64,000 bases of DNA from the NCBI RefSeq assembly GCF_029278605.1, contig NZ_CP119572.1, forward strand, positions 2,294,001 to 2,358,000. The letters run 5' to 3'. The stretch's first letter is position 1; each line of letters starts with the position of its first letter. Shown piece by piece: positions 56,270 through 64,000 of this stretch. Made by a program: the position numbers and the translations under genes. The notes beneath the pieces were generated by a model, which had not been told where the DNA came from, did no database searches, and worked only from the letters and a program-made list of their open reading frames with translations. This DNA is from Cupriavidus sp. WKF15 (GTDB lineage Bacteria > Pseudomonadota > Gammaproteobacteria > Burkholderiales > Burkholderiaceae).

Positions 56270-56533
56270 GGCAATCCCCTGACAGAGCGAAGGAGACACG
56301 ATGGTCCCCACAGACGCAACGACCCCCGCGTATTCGACGCGAGCCTGCCCTTGCGTGTTGCCCCGTTTGGCACGGCCGCCAGGCCGCCCGGTTCATGCCA
56401 CGGGTGCAGCGCCTTTTTTCTTGCGCATCCCTTGAACTGCGGATCAGGCACCAATGGTGAGTGCGAATATAAGTTGTCGTGGCCGCAGCGTCAAACTCCT
56501 AGTGTCCTGTTCCGCAGATATGTCCCATCGATC

Positions 56534-56923
56534 ATGACTGACCAGACTCTCAGACAATTCGGATTGCATCTTGCCAGGCTGCGCAAGCAGCGTGGCTGGT
56601 CGCAGGAAACGCTCTCGCTGGAAAGCGGACTGGCCCGTTCCTACCTGAGCGGAATCGAACGCGGCAAGCGCAACCTGGCGCTGCTCAACATCTGCATGCT
56701 GGCGGACACGCTCGGCGTGCCGCCTTCGGCGATGCTCGATTTCCCGAAGCAAGGCAGCAACATGGTCCAGGTGGAAGAGCCGCGCTCCGTATTCGGCAAT
56801 GCGCAGAACGCGGCCATGGAAGCCACGCTCCGGCACATGGCCGAACTCAACGAAGCCGAGGTGGACCTGGTAGCGGCAGTGGCCCGTGCGCTGGCGCGCA
56901 AGGGCAGCTACAGGCAGGGGTGA
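56534..56923 (+). CDS. XRE-family transcriptional regulator
   Basis: The 129-residue protein has a helix-turn-helix of the Cro/CI type (LRKQRGWSQETLSLESGL, then ARSYLSGIERGKRNLALLNI) and a short C-terminal helical part. It probably regulates itself and the divergent cupin-like gene. Convergent with ureG, whose stop lies six bases beyond its own. Confidence 0.92.
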   Translation: MTDQTLRQFGLHLARLRKQRGWSQETLSLESGLARSYLSGIERGKRNLALLNICMLADTLGVPPSAMLDFPKQGSNMVQVEEPRSVFGNAQNAAMEATLRHMAELNEAEVDLVAAVARALARKGSYRQG

Positions 56924-56929
56924 GCGGGT

Positions 56930-57559
56930 TCAGACGCCCAGCATGCCCTGGCGCTCGATGAAACGGACCACCTCGTCCAGCCCCTGCCCCGACTTGACAC
57001 TGCCCATCACGAACGGGCGCTCGCCGCGCATCTTGCGCGCGTCGCTTTCCATCACGTCGAGCGATGCGCCGACATACGGTGCAAGGTCAGTCTTGTTGAT
57101 GACGAGCAGGTCGGACTTGGTGATACCAGGGCCTCCCTTGCGCGGAATTTTCTCGCCACCAGCCACGTCGATCACGTAGATGGTCAGGTCGGACAATTCC
57201 GGGCTGAAGGTGGCCGCCAGGTTGTCGCCGCCGGACTCGATGAAGACCACGTCGGCATCCGGGAACTTCGCCAGCATGCGGTCGACGGCTTCGAGATTGA
57301 TCGACGCATCTTCGCGGATGGCCGTATGCGGGCAGCCACCGGTTTCCACGCCCATGATGCGTTCGGCAGGCAGCGCACCGGAGATCGTCAGCAGGCGCTG
57401 ATCTTCCTTGGTGTAGATGTCGTTGGTGATGGCGACCAGGTCATAGCGGTCGCGCATCGCCTTGCACAGCATCTCCAGCAGCGTGGTCTTGCCGGAACCG
57501 ACGGGACCGCCGACGCCGACGCGCAGCGGAGGGTGTTTCTTGGTACGAGCCTGGGTCAT
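56930..57559 (-). CDS. ureG: Urease accessory GTPase UreG
   Basis: UreG is a GTPase that delivers nickel to the urease active site. The 209-residue product has the P-loop [18 protein letters not shown], the nickel-binding Cys-Pro-His in [19 protein letters not shown] and the [15 protein letters not shown] block. It is the last gene of the minus-strand urease operon, 14 bases after ureF. Confidence 0.97.
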   Translation of the reverse strand: MTQARTKKHPPLRVGVGGPVGSGKTTLLEMLCKAMRDRYDLVAITNDIYTKEDQRLLTISGALPAERIMGVETGGCPHTAIREDASINLEAVDRMLAKFPDADVVFIESGGDNLAATFSPELSDLTIYVIDVAGGEKIPRKGGPGITKSDLLVINKTDLAPYVGASLDVMESDARKMRGERPFVMGSVKSGQGLDEVVRFIERQGMLGV

Positions 57560-57573
57560 GATGGCTTCGGGAT

Positions 57574-58266
57574 TCAGGAACGGAACAGCCGGGAATACTG
57601 CGTTTCGTGGCGTGACGAAAGCAAGCCCAGCATCGGGGAAAAGGTGGAAAGCTGCGGCGGCGATGCCGCGGCGCGCTGAACGGCCTCGTCGACCGCGGCC
57701 AGCACTGCATCGTGCAGGCGCCGCAGCATGTGCTGCCCGGCCACCTGGCCAAGCGGCACCGCCTTGATGGCGGCGGCGACCTGGTTCTCCGCCCAGTTGA
57801 AGCAGTAGGCGGCCAGGCCTTCGCGCTCGTCCACCTGCAGTGCCACGCAGGCCGCGGTGAATGCAGTGGGCAGGCAGGTCGGCGACAGGCTGGCCAGATG
57901 TTCGCGCAAGGCGTCGCCGCCCCACTCCATCTGCCCCACCAGCTTCGCGAGCGACCAGCCCATCTGCTCGGTCTCGAGCCGCAGTTCGGAGGTCTCGCGC
58001 GTGGCGTGAAACCAGTCGTTGCACTCGCGTACCGCCTCGACATCCATGGCGCTCCAGCGGCGATGCAGCAGCAGCCACACCGGGGCTTCGCAGTGCGCCT
58101 GCACATGCAGCAGGTTGTCTCGAATCCAACGCTCGGCGGATTCGGCGTCGCGCACATAGCCGCTGTCGATCGCGGCTTCGAGGCCTTGCGAATAGCTGAA
58201 ACCGCCAATGGGTAGCGCCGGGGAGGCCAGGTGCAACAGGGAGATGAGTTGGCGCAGCGGTGTCAT
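57574..58266 (-). CDS. ureF: Urease accessory protein UreF
   Basis: UreF is part of the UreDFG complex that activates apo-urease. The 230-residue product has [21 protein letters not shown] at the N terminus and the C-terminal [20 protein letters not shown], both conserved in UreF. It lies 21 bases after ureE in the urease operon. Confidence 0.96.
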   Translation of the reverse strand: MTPLRQLISLLHLASPALPIGGFSYSQGLEAAIDSGYVRDAESAERWIRDNLLHVQAHCEAPVWLLLHRRWSAMDVEAVRECNDWFHATRETSELRLETEQMGWSLAKLVGQMEWGGDALREHLASLSPTCLPTAFTAACVALQVDEREGLAAYCFNWAENQVAAAIKAVPLGQVAGQHMLRRLHDAVLAAVDEAVQRAAASPPQLSTFSPMLGLLSSRHETQYSRLFRS

Positions 58267-58287
58267 GGTCGGCGTGAAGTCACGCGT

Positions 58288-58905
58288 TCAGTGCTTGTGT
58301 CCGCAGTCGGGGCCATGGACGTGCCCTTCTTCGTCATGATCATGGGCATGACCGTGATGGTGCGAGTGCGAGTGCCCATGATCGTGTCCATGGTGCTCAT
58401 GGAACACGGCCTGCGCCGCCGCATAGTCCTCCGCGAAGGTCGCATCGTGGCCATGCTTGTGTCCCCCGCCATAGGCACCCGCTTCGGGCTCGAATGCCGC
58501 GTCGGCCTGCACGGCCTGTACGCCAAGGCGCGCCAGCATGTCGGCCAGAACGGGATCGAACTCCAGCCGCAAATAGTCGCGCCCCACCTCGACCGGCGTG
58601 TGCCGGTTGCCGAGGTGATACGCCGCGCGCATCAGGGCGTGCGGATCGGCCGACCGGACTTCCAGCACGCGTTCCGCAGCGGCCTGCACTTCGACAAAGC
58701 TGCCATCCTCGGCCACCAGCAAGTCGCCGCCGCGCAGTACTGTGCCGCGCGGCAGGAACAGCGCGGCTTCTTCGCCGTTGTCGAGCACTGCGCGCAGACG
58801 GCTCTTGCTGCGTTCGCCAAATGGCAGGACCAGCTTCGGGGCACGGCGCACCAGCACGGCAGCAATGCCGTGCGGGGCGCTCAGGACTTTGTCGATCGTC
58901 AGCAT
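58288..58905 (-). CDS. ureE: Urease accessory nickel chaperone UreE
   Basis: UreE binds nickel for urease assembly. The 205-residue product has the peptide-binding domain with [20 protein letters not shown], the metal domain with [14 protein letters not shown], and a long C-terminal tail in which about 18 of the last 45 residues are His, far more than in many UreE. The tail should bind several nickel ions. It follows ureC by 19 bases. Confidence 0.96.
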   Translation of the reverse strand: MLTIDKVLSAPHGIAAVLVRRAPKLVLPFGERSKSRLRAVLDNGEEAALFLPRGTVLRGGDLLVAEDGSFVEVQAAAERVLEVRSADPHALMRAAYHLGNRHTPVEVGRDYLRLEFDPVLADMLARLGVQAVQADAAFEPEAGAYGGGHKHGHDATFAEDYAAAQAVFHEHHGHDHGHSHSHHHGHAHDHDEEGHVHGPDCGHKH

Positions 58906-58924
58906 GTGGGAATGCGCCGGAATG

Positions 58925-60640
58925 TCAGAACAGGAAATAGCGCTGCGCCATGGGCAGCTCGGTTGCGGGCTCGCACATCAGCAACTGGCCATCGGCCACG
59001 ACCTGATAAGTCTCCGGATCCACAGTGATATGCGGCTGCCAGTCATTGTGCACCATGTCGCGCTTGCTCACCGTGCGTGTACCGCGAACCGCTGACAGCG
59101 TCTTGGCCAGACCATAGCGTTCGCCGACATTCGCTGCGAGTGCCGCCTGCGAGACAAAGGTCAGCGACGACTTGTGCAGCGCCCCGCCCGCCGATGCGAA
59201 CATGGGGCGGTAGTGCACCGGCTGCGGCGTGGGGATCGAGGCATTGGGGTCGCCCATCGCCGCGGCGGCGATCATGCCGCCCTTCAGGATCAGGCTTGGC
59301 TTTACGCCGAAGAACGCCGGACGCCACAACACCAGGTCCGCCCACTTGCCCACTTCGATCGAACCCACTTCATGCGCAATGCCGTGTGTCAGCGCCGGGT
59401 TGATCGTGTACTTGGCGATATAGCGCTTGACGCGGAAATTATCGTGCCCGCCGCGCGCATCATGCGGGTCGCCGGGCAGCTTGCCGCGCTGCGCGGCCAT
59501 CTTGTGCGCGGTCTGCCAGGTGCGGATGATGACCTCGCCCACGCGGCCCATGGCCTGCGAATCGCTCGAGATCATCGAGAACGCGCCAAGGTCGTGCAGG
59601 ATGTCTTCGGCCGCAATCGTCTCGCGCCGGATGCGGCTCTCGGCAAAGGCGATATCCTCGGCAATGGCCGGGTCCAGGTGGTGGCACACCATCAGCATGT
59701 CGAGATGCTCGTCCAGCGTGTTCACCGTATAGGGCCGCGTCGGATTGGTCGACGACGGCAGCACGTTGGCCTCGCCGCACACCTTGATGATGTCCGGCGC
59801 ATGGCCGCCGCCGGCGCCTTCGGTGTGATACGTGTGAATGGTGCGGCCCTTGAACGCGGCAATGGTCGCCTCGACAAACCCCGCCTCGTTGAGCGTGTCG
59901 GTGTGGATCGCAACCTGCGTATCGGTCGCATCGGCCACCGACAGGCAAGTGTCGATCGCCGCGGGCGTGGTGCCCCAGTCTTCGTGCAGCTTGAGGCCGA
60001 TGGCACCCGCCTCCACTTGCTCAAGGATCGGCGCCTGCTGGCTGGCGTTGCCCTTGCCCAGCAACCCAATGTTCATCGGGTACGCCTCGATGGCCTGTAG
60101 CATGCGCTCCATGTACCACGGCCCCGGTGTGACGGTGGTCGCGAACGTGCCCGTGGCCGGGCCCGTGCCGCCGCCGATCATGGTGGTCACGCCGCTCATC
60201 AGCGCCTCTTCGATCTGCTGCGGGCAAATAAAGTGGATGTGCGTATCGATGCCGCCAGCGGTGACGATCATGCCCTCGCCCGCAATCACTTCGGTGCCGG
60301 GACCGACCACGATAGTCACGCCCGGCTGGATATCCGGATTGCCAGCCTTGCCGATCCCCGCGATGCGCCCACCCTTCAAGCCGATATCGGCCTTGACGAT
60401 GCCCCAGTGGTCCACGATCAGCGCATTGGTGATGACGGTGTCGACGCAGTCCTTCGCCATGCGCTGGCTCTGCCCCATGCCGTCGCGGATCACCTTGCCG
60501 CCACCGAACTTCACTTCCTCGCCGTAGATGGTGAAGTCCTTCTCGACTTCGATCACGAGCCCGGTGTCTGCCAGCCGCACGCGGTCGCCGGTGGTCGGGC
60601 CGAACATTTCGGCATAGGCCTGCCTGGAGATCTTCACCAT
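58925..60640 (-). CDS. ureC: Urease subunit alpha
   Basis: UreC is the catalytic subunit that hydrolyses urea to ammonia and carbamate. The 571-residue product has nickel ligands in [12 protein letters not shown], the carbamylated lysine in [13 protein letters not shown], further ligands in [13 protein letters not shown] and [15 protein letters not shown], and the catalytic flap histidine in [15 protein letters not shown]. The ATG at 60640 overlaps the ureB stop (TGATG); a GTG one codon upstream is not needed. Confidence 0.98.
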   Translation of the reverse strand: MVKISRQAYAEMFGPTTGDRVRLADTGLVIEVEKDFTIYGEEVKFGGGKVIRDGMGQSQRMAKDCVDTVITNALIVDHWGIVKADIGLKGGRIAGIGKAGNPDIQPGVTIVVGPGTEVIAGEGMIVTAGGIDTHIHFICPQQIEEALMSGVTTMIGGGTGPATGTFATTVTPGPWYMERMLQAIEAYPMNIGLLGKGNASQQAPILEQVEAGAIGLKLHEDWGTTPAAIDTCLSVADATDTQVAIHTDTLNEAGFVEATIAAFKGRTIHTYHTEGAGGGHAPDIIKVCGEANVLPSSTNPTRPYTVNTLDEHLDMLMVCHHLDPAIAEDIAFAESRIRRETIAAEDILHDLGAFSMISSDSQAMGRVGEVIIRTWQTAHKMAAQRGKLPGDPHDARGGHDNFRVKRYIAKYTINPALTHGIAHEVGSIEVGKWADLVLWRPAFFGVKPSLILKGGMIAAAAMGDPNASIPTPQPVHYRPMFASAGGALHKSSLTFVSQAALAANVGERYGLAKTLSAVRGTRTVSKRDMVHNDWQPHITVDPETYQVVADGQLLMCEPATELPMAQRYFLF

Positions 60641-60945
60641 CACAGCGCTCCCATGATCTTGCCGTTGAAGCCGTAGACGATCCTGTCGCCATCGAGCGCC
60701 ACCAGCTCCACGGTGCGCGTCTGGCCCGGTTCGAACCGCACCGCGGTGCCGGCCGCGATATTCAGCCGGAAGCCGCGCGCGGCCTCCCGATCGAACGCCA
60801 GCGCGGCGTTGGTTTCGTAGAAATGAAAATGCGATCCGACCTGGATCGGCCGGTCGCCAGTATTGGCAACCGTCACGCTCACCGTGGGCCGGCCAGCGTT
60901 GAGTTCGATCTCGCCATCGGCGGGCATCAGTTCACCGGGGATCAT
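60640..60945 (-). CDS. ureB: Urease subunit beta
   Basis: The 101-residue product starts [20 protein letters not shown] and has [19 protein letters not shown], the canonical UreB length and blocks. The ATG at 60945 is six bases behind AGGAG; a second ATG one codon upstream is possible. It overlaps ureC and follows ureJ by about 11 bases. Confidence 0.97.
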   Translation of the reverse strand: MIPGELMPADGEIELNAGRPTVSVTVANTGDRPIQVGSHFHFYETNAALAFDREAARGFRLNIAAGTAVRFEPGQTRTVELVALDGDRIVYGFNGKIMGAL

Positions 60946-60955
60946 CATCGTCTCC

Positions 60956-61567
60956 TCAGGCAACCAGCAGGCCGGCACCGTACAGCGCCACGCCCGCACC
61001 GGCCACGCGCGCGAGCCAGCCAGCGCGGTGGCGCAAGTACGTGCCGCCGACAATACCAAGCAGATGCAGCGCCATGGTCGCCACCGCGAATCCGCCGACA
61101 TAGGCCAGCACAGCCGGCATTGCAGCGGCCGTAGCCGGCAGCTCTGCACCGTGCGCATAGCCGTGGAACACCGCGAAGCCGCCGACGATCGCCATACCGG
61201 CCCATGCCGGCAGTTTCGCGCGGCTCGCCACCAGCACGCCCACCACCAGCAGCGACGCGGCGATCATCGGCTCCACCGCGGGCAGCGCGAGCCCGGCCAG
61301 TCCGAGCGCGGCGCCGACCAGCATCAACCTCACGAAGGCGAGCGGCAGGCGCAGCGTATCCGCGGCCGAGCGCGCACCCAGTGCGCTCCAGACACCCACC
61401 GCGGCCATCGCCAGCAGGTGATCGGCGCCGGTGAACGGATGCTGCAGGCCCGCCCACAGGCTGGCGCCGACGGTGGCGGCATCATGGCCCGGATGGGCAA
61501 ACGCAGACATCGCGGCGAGGGACAGCGTGGCGCCCAGAGACAGGCGCAAGCAGGCGGAACGGTTCAT
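60956..61567 (-). CDS. ureJ: HupE/UreJ family nickel transporter
   Basis: The 203-residue membrane protein has a signal-like N terminus (to SAFAHPGHD), six hydrophobic segments and the nickel-binding motif [20 protein letters not shown] of the HupE/UreJ family, plus [15 protein letters not shown]. It presumably supplies nickel for urease. It lies between ureA and ureB, splitting the structural genes, and its stop is about 11 bases before ureB. Confidence 0.93.
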   Translation of the reverse strand: MNRSACLRLSLGATLSLAAMSAFAHPGHDAATVGASLWAGLQHPFTGADHLLAMAAVGVWSALGARSAADTLRLPLAFVRLMLVGAALGLAGLALPAVEPMIAASLLVVGVLVASRAKLPAWAGMAIVGGFAVFHGYAHGAELPATAAAMPAVLAYVGGFAVATMALHLLGIVGGTYLRHRAGWLARVAGAGVALYGAGLLVA

Positions 61568-61619
61568 GGAGGCGCTCTCGGTGAATGTTGTTGGCGTTGT
61601 CGGTGGGTCCGGTACGTCG

Positions 61620-61922
61620 TCAGACGATGGGATGATGAACGGTGACGAGCTTGGTGCCGTCCGGGAAAGTGGCTTCGACCTGGATCTCGGGGATCATCTC
61701 GGCCACGCCGTCCATCACGTCGTCGCGGCTCAGCACGGTGGTGCCTTCGTGCATCAGTTCGGCCACGGTGCGGCCGTCACGCGCGCCTTCCATGATCGCG
61801 GCCGTGATGAGCGCCACCGCTTCCGGATAGTTGAGCTTGAGCCCACGCGCGCGCCGACGTTCGGCCAGCAGTGCGGCGGTGAAGATCAGCAGCTTGTCTT
61901 TCTCTCTCGGTGTCAGTTCCAT
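61620..61922 (-). CDS. ureA: Urease subunit gamma
   Basis: The 100-residue product starts [20 protein letters not shown] and contains [20 protein letters not shown] and [24 protein letters not shown] C terminus (here [10 protein letters not shown]), the standard UreA. It is encoded between ureD and ureJ in the operon. Confidence 0.97.
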   Translation of the reverse strand: MELTPREKDKLLIFTAALLAERRRARGLKLNYPEAVALITAAIMEGARDGRTVAELMHEGTTVLSRDDVMDGVAEMIPEIQVEATFPDGTKLVTVHHPIV

Positions 61923-61967
61923 CGTCGGTGTCCTGGTTGTTCTCGTATGCCTTGTTGCTGTTGTCTC

Positions 61968-62837
61968 TCACGTGGCCCACAGGCGCAGCGGCCGTGCCGG
62001 CACGCCGTGGATCGGCTCGCGCAGCGCGCTCCACGCGTCAACCATGAGCTGCCGGACCGGCTCCATCTGCCGGCCCAGCACGCGCAGCAGCAACATCGAC
62101 TGCGCCGGTGATGACAGGCACGTCACGCCAGCGCGCAGGTCAGCCGTGAACGGCAGGCGCTCCGCCAGCGTCTCGGCAAGTTCCTGCGTGGCTGCGCTGC
62201 CCACGGCCCAGAGCGTGCCCAGCACGCACATGCCGTCCAGCCCGGGTACCGCGCCGCGCAATGCCGATGCGGCGTCCAGCTGCGATTGCTCGATCCATAG
62301 CGCGCGCCCGTCGCAGCGCACCTGCGTGTCCAGCCAAACGGAGCCCCGCGCCCAATGCTCGCCGGACGCCTGCCGCCCGAGCACCACGGCGTCCCAGCCG
62401 ATCGCGCTGCCGCCCGGCGCAACGGCCAGTTCGGTGGCGATGCGCGCGCGCGCATCATCGAAGACGATGTTCTCCTGCGGCAGCCAATCCAGCCGGGCGC
62501 CATCGTCGACCGTCAGGCGCACATGCTGCGACGCGTCACGGCCGAGCGACTTGTACCATTTGGTTGCACCTGGCGTCGCGATGACCGCGTGGGTGCCGGC
62601 TTCCGCATGCAGGGTGATATCGAGAGTGTCGCCGCCCGCCACGCCAGCCGGCGGATGCAGGATGACGGCGTGGCAGATGCCGCCTTCCGGATAGAGCGGC
62701 TTCTGCACCATCAGCGGGCCCCGGTGCTGCCGTCCGGCCAGCACGGTGCGCCCGCCACGCGCGGCAAAGCGCAGGCACAGGCTGGCCTGCCATGGCGCAG
62801 GCACGGCGGTAGTGGGAGGAAAATCAGGATGACGCAT
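61968..62837 (-). CDS. ureD: Urease accessory protein UreD
   Basis: UreD is the scaffold of the urease activation complex. The 289-residue product has the PLMVQKPLYPEGGICHAVIL, HPPAGVAGGDTLDI, ATPGATKWYKSLGRDASQHV and LDWLPQENIVFDDARA blocks of the family. The ATG at 62837 (MRHPDFPPT) is the first sensible start. It is the first gene of the urease operon, 135 bases after urtE. Confidence 0.96.
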   Translation of the reverse strand: MRHPDFPPTTAVPAPWQASLCLRFAARGGRTVLAGRQHRGPLMVQKPLYPEGGICHAVILHPPAGVAGGDTLDITLHAEAGTHAVIATPGATKWYKSLGRDASQHVRLTVDDGARLDWLPQENIVFDDARARIATELAVAPGGSAIGWDAVVLGRQASGEHWARGSVWLDTQVRCDGRALWIEQSQLDAASALRGAVPGLDGMCVLGTLWAVGSAATQELAETLAERLPFTADLRAGVTCLSSPAQSMLLLRVLGRQMEPVRQLMVDAWSALREPIHGVPARPLRLWAT

Positions 62838-62971
62838 GGCTCGATGAATGGCCCGGCAATGCAAGCAGGGGCGAGCCGCGGCATGCGCCGCAGCGGATGC
62901 CGGAAATCATAGCGCGCCGTCCGCCGTCACGAAAGCGCAGCGCGCGGCACTCACCGACTCGCCCTGCACCA

Positions 62972-63664
62972 TTACACGGCAATCAGCTCCCGCACACCGT
63001 CGTTCTCCATATTAACGCCCTCGCCCTTCGCCACGACTTCGCCCCGGCTCATCACCACGTAGTGATCGGCAATATGGCGCGCGAACTCGTAGTACTGCTC
63101 GACCAGCAGCACTGTCATGCCGAATTCGTCGACCAGCAGGCGCAGCGCGCGCCCGATGTCCTGGATGATCGACGGCTGGATACCTTCGGTCGGCTCGTCC
63201 AGGATCAGCAGGCCGGGCTCGCTCATCAGCGCGCGGCCGATCGCAAGCTGTTGCTGCTGGCCGCCCGACAGGTCGCCGCCGCGGCGCTGCCGCATGGTGC
63301 GCAGCACGGGGAACAGCTGGTAGATGCGGTCCGGCACGCCCGCGGGCCGCGCCCGGCTGGCCGCGCCGATCAGCAGGTTCTCTTCCACCGTCAGCCGTGG
63401 AAAGATCTCGCGCCCCTGCGGCACGTAGGCAAGGCCAGCCGACACCCTCTCATAGGGCGGCTTCTTCTCCAGTGCGTGGCCGTCCCACTGGATGCTGCCG
63501 CTGCGCGTGGGCACCACGCCCATCAGGCACTTGAGCAAGGTGCTCTTGCCTACGCCGTTGCGGCCCAGCAGCGTGGTGAGCTTGCCGCGCGGCACCTCGA
63601 AGCTGACGTTGCGCAGGATATGGCTGCCGCCGTAGAACTGGTTCAGTGCATTGACCTGCAGCAT
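62972..63664 (-). CDS. urtE: Urea ABC transporter ATP-binding subunit UrtE
   Basis: The 230-residue ATPase has Walker A LLGRNGVGKSTLLKCLMG, signature DLSGGQQQQLAIGRAL, Walker B LLILDEPTEGIQPSII and the H-loop region VLLVEQYYEFA. The TEGIQPSIIQDI segment and position next to ureD identify it as the LivF-like UrtE of the urea importer. It follows urtD by 2 bases on the minus strand. Confidence 0.95.
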   Translation of the reverse strand: MLQVNALNQFYGGSHILRNVSFEVPRGKLTTLLGRNGVGKSTLLKCLMGVVPTRSGSIQWDGHALEKKPPYERVSAGLAYVPQGREIFPRLTVEENLLIGAASRARPAGVPDRIYQLFPVLRTMRQRRGGDLSGGQQQQLAIGRALMSEPGLLILDEPTEGIQPSIIQDIGRALRLLVDEFGMTVLLVEQYYEFARHIADHYVVMSRGEVVAKGEGVNMENDGVRELIAV

Positions 63665-63666
63665 GG

Positions 63667-64000
63667 CTATCTTCCCAGGTAGGATTCGATCACGCGGTCA
63701 TCGCGCTTGACGCTGTCGAGCGTGCCTTCGGCCAGCACGCTGCCTTCCGCAAGTACCGTGACTTTGCCTTCGCCGCCGGCCAGCGCCGCGACGAACTCCA
63801 TGTCGTGCTCGACCACCATCATCGAACAGCTGCCGCGCAGGCTGTTCAGCAGCGCGGCGAGCTGCATGGTTTCCTCATCGGTCATGCCGGCCACGGGCTC
63901 ATCCAGCAACAGCAACTGGGGTTGCTGCATCAGTAGCATGCCGATCTCCAGGCGCTGCTTCTGGCCGTGCGACAGCAGACCCGCCGGGCGGTAGGCCTCG
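63667..64000 (-). CDS. urtD: Urea ABC transporter ATP-binding subunit UrtD, 5'-truncated by window edge
   Basis: Only the C-terminal 111 residues are visible, with the start beyond the window. The ABC signature region SHGQKQRLEIGMLLMQQPQL, Walker B LLLLDEPVAGMTDEETMQL and H-loop VVEHDMEFVAAL are present. UrtD normally has RRVTVLHEG after the H-loop; here it reads GGEGKVTVLAEG, a small local difference. It is the LivG-like partner of UrtE. Confidence 0.92.
   Translation of the reverse strand, partial: EAYRPAGLLSHGQKQRLEIGMLLMQQPQLLLLDEPVAGMTDEETMQLAALLNSLRGSCSMMVVEHDMEFVAALAGGEGKVTVLAEGSVLAEGTLDSVKRDDRVIESYLGR

Overview
The window is a 64 kb piece of a GC-rich betaproteobacterial chromosome. 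Gene content and order (hrcA-nadK-recN, yhdP-nitrilase-tldD, several Bug-type tricarboxylate receptors, a urtDE-ureDAJBCEFG urea block, many CoA-catabolic genes) point to Burkholderiales, most likely a Cupriavidus/Ralstonia relative. I saw no rRNA, tRNA, CRISPR array or intact insertion sequence. Coding density is high, and genes are mostly in short operons or divergent pairs.

Layout. 1-5.1 kb: tail of an RnfB/RsxB-like ferredoxin, endonuclease III, a nitroreductase-family reductase, an EamA exporter, a DUF1841 protein, a frameshifted phospholipase A1 (pldA) and an atypical thioredoxin. 5.2-11.7 kb: stress and housekeeping genes (grpE with a sigma-32-like promoter, hslR-hemH, hrcA, nadK, recN). 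11.8-14.6 kb: a secretion module made of a free-standing propeptide-like lipoprotein, a subtilase ending in a GlyGly-CTERM tail, and a convergent rhombosortase. 14.6-24.4 kb: glnE divergent from yhdP, then a nitrilase-family amidase and tldD. 24.4-25.9 kb: a DAHP synthase gene behind a leader with the full architecture of a Phe/Tyr attenuator. 26-30 kb: two small cytochromes c divergent from a MoxR/acetyltransferase/VWA operon.

30-34.5 kb is a decaying aromatic-acid locus: a Bug receptor, an aldehyde dehydrogenase frameshifted in its last codons, a benzoylformate decarboxylase-like gene with a frameshift and a missing 5' end, and a LysR regulator missing its DNA-binding half. One deletion junction near 33,920 removed both 5' ends. 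34.5-43 kb: LysR/Bug/N-formylglutamate amidohydrolase module, a lipoprotein, an M14 peptidase, yaaA, an orphan PIN protein, a methionine-type aminotransferase and a GST. 43-55.4 kb: CoA-thioester catabolism (3-hydroxyacyl-CoA dehydrogenase, enoyl-CoA hydratase, ACAD10/11-type phosphotransferase, acyl-CoA dehydrogenase) interspersed with a Bug receptor, a gamma-glutamyltransferase, a CAP-domain lipoprotein and a GST. 55.4-56.9 kb: a metal-ligand-free tandem cupin divergent from an XRE regulator. 56.9-64 kb: the urease operon followed upstream by the ATPases of the urea ABC transporter, coupling uptake and hydrolysis of urea.

The observations I rate highest are the Phe/Tyr attenuator in front of the DAHP synthase gene, the subtilase/rhombosortase/propeptide-lipoprotein module, and the deletion scar with multiple lesions in the mandelate-type locus.
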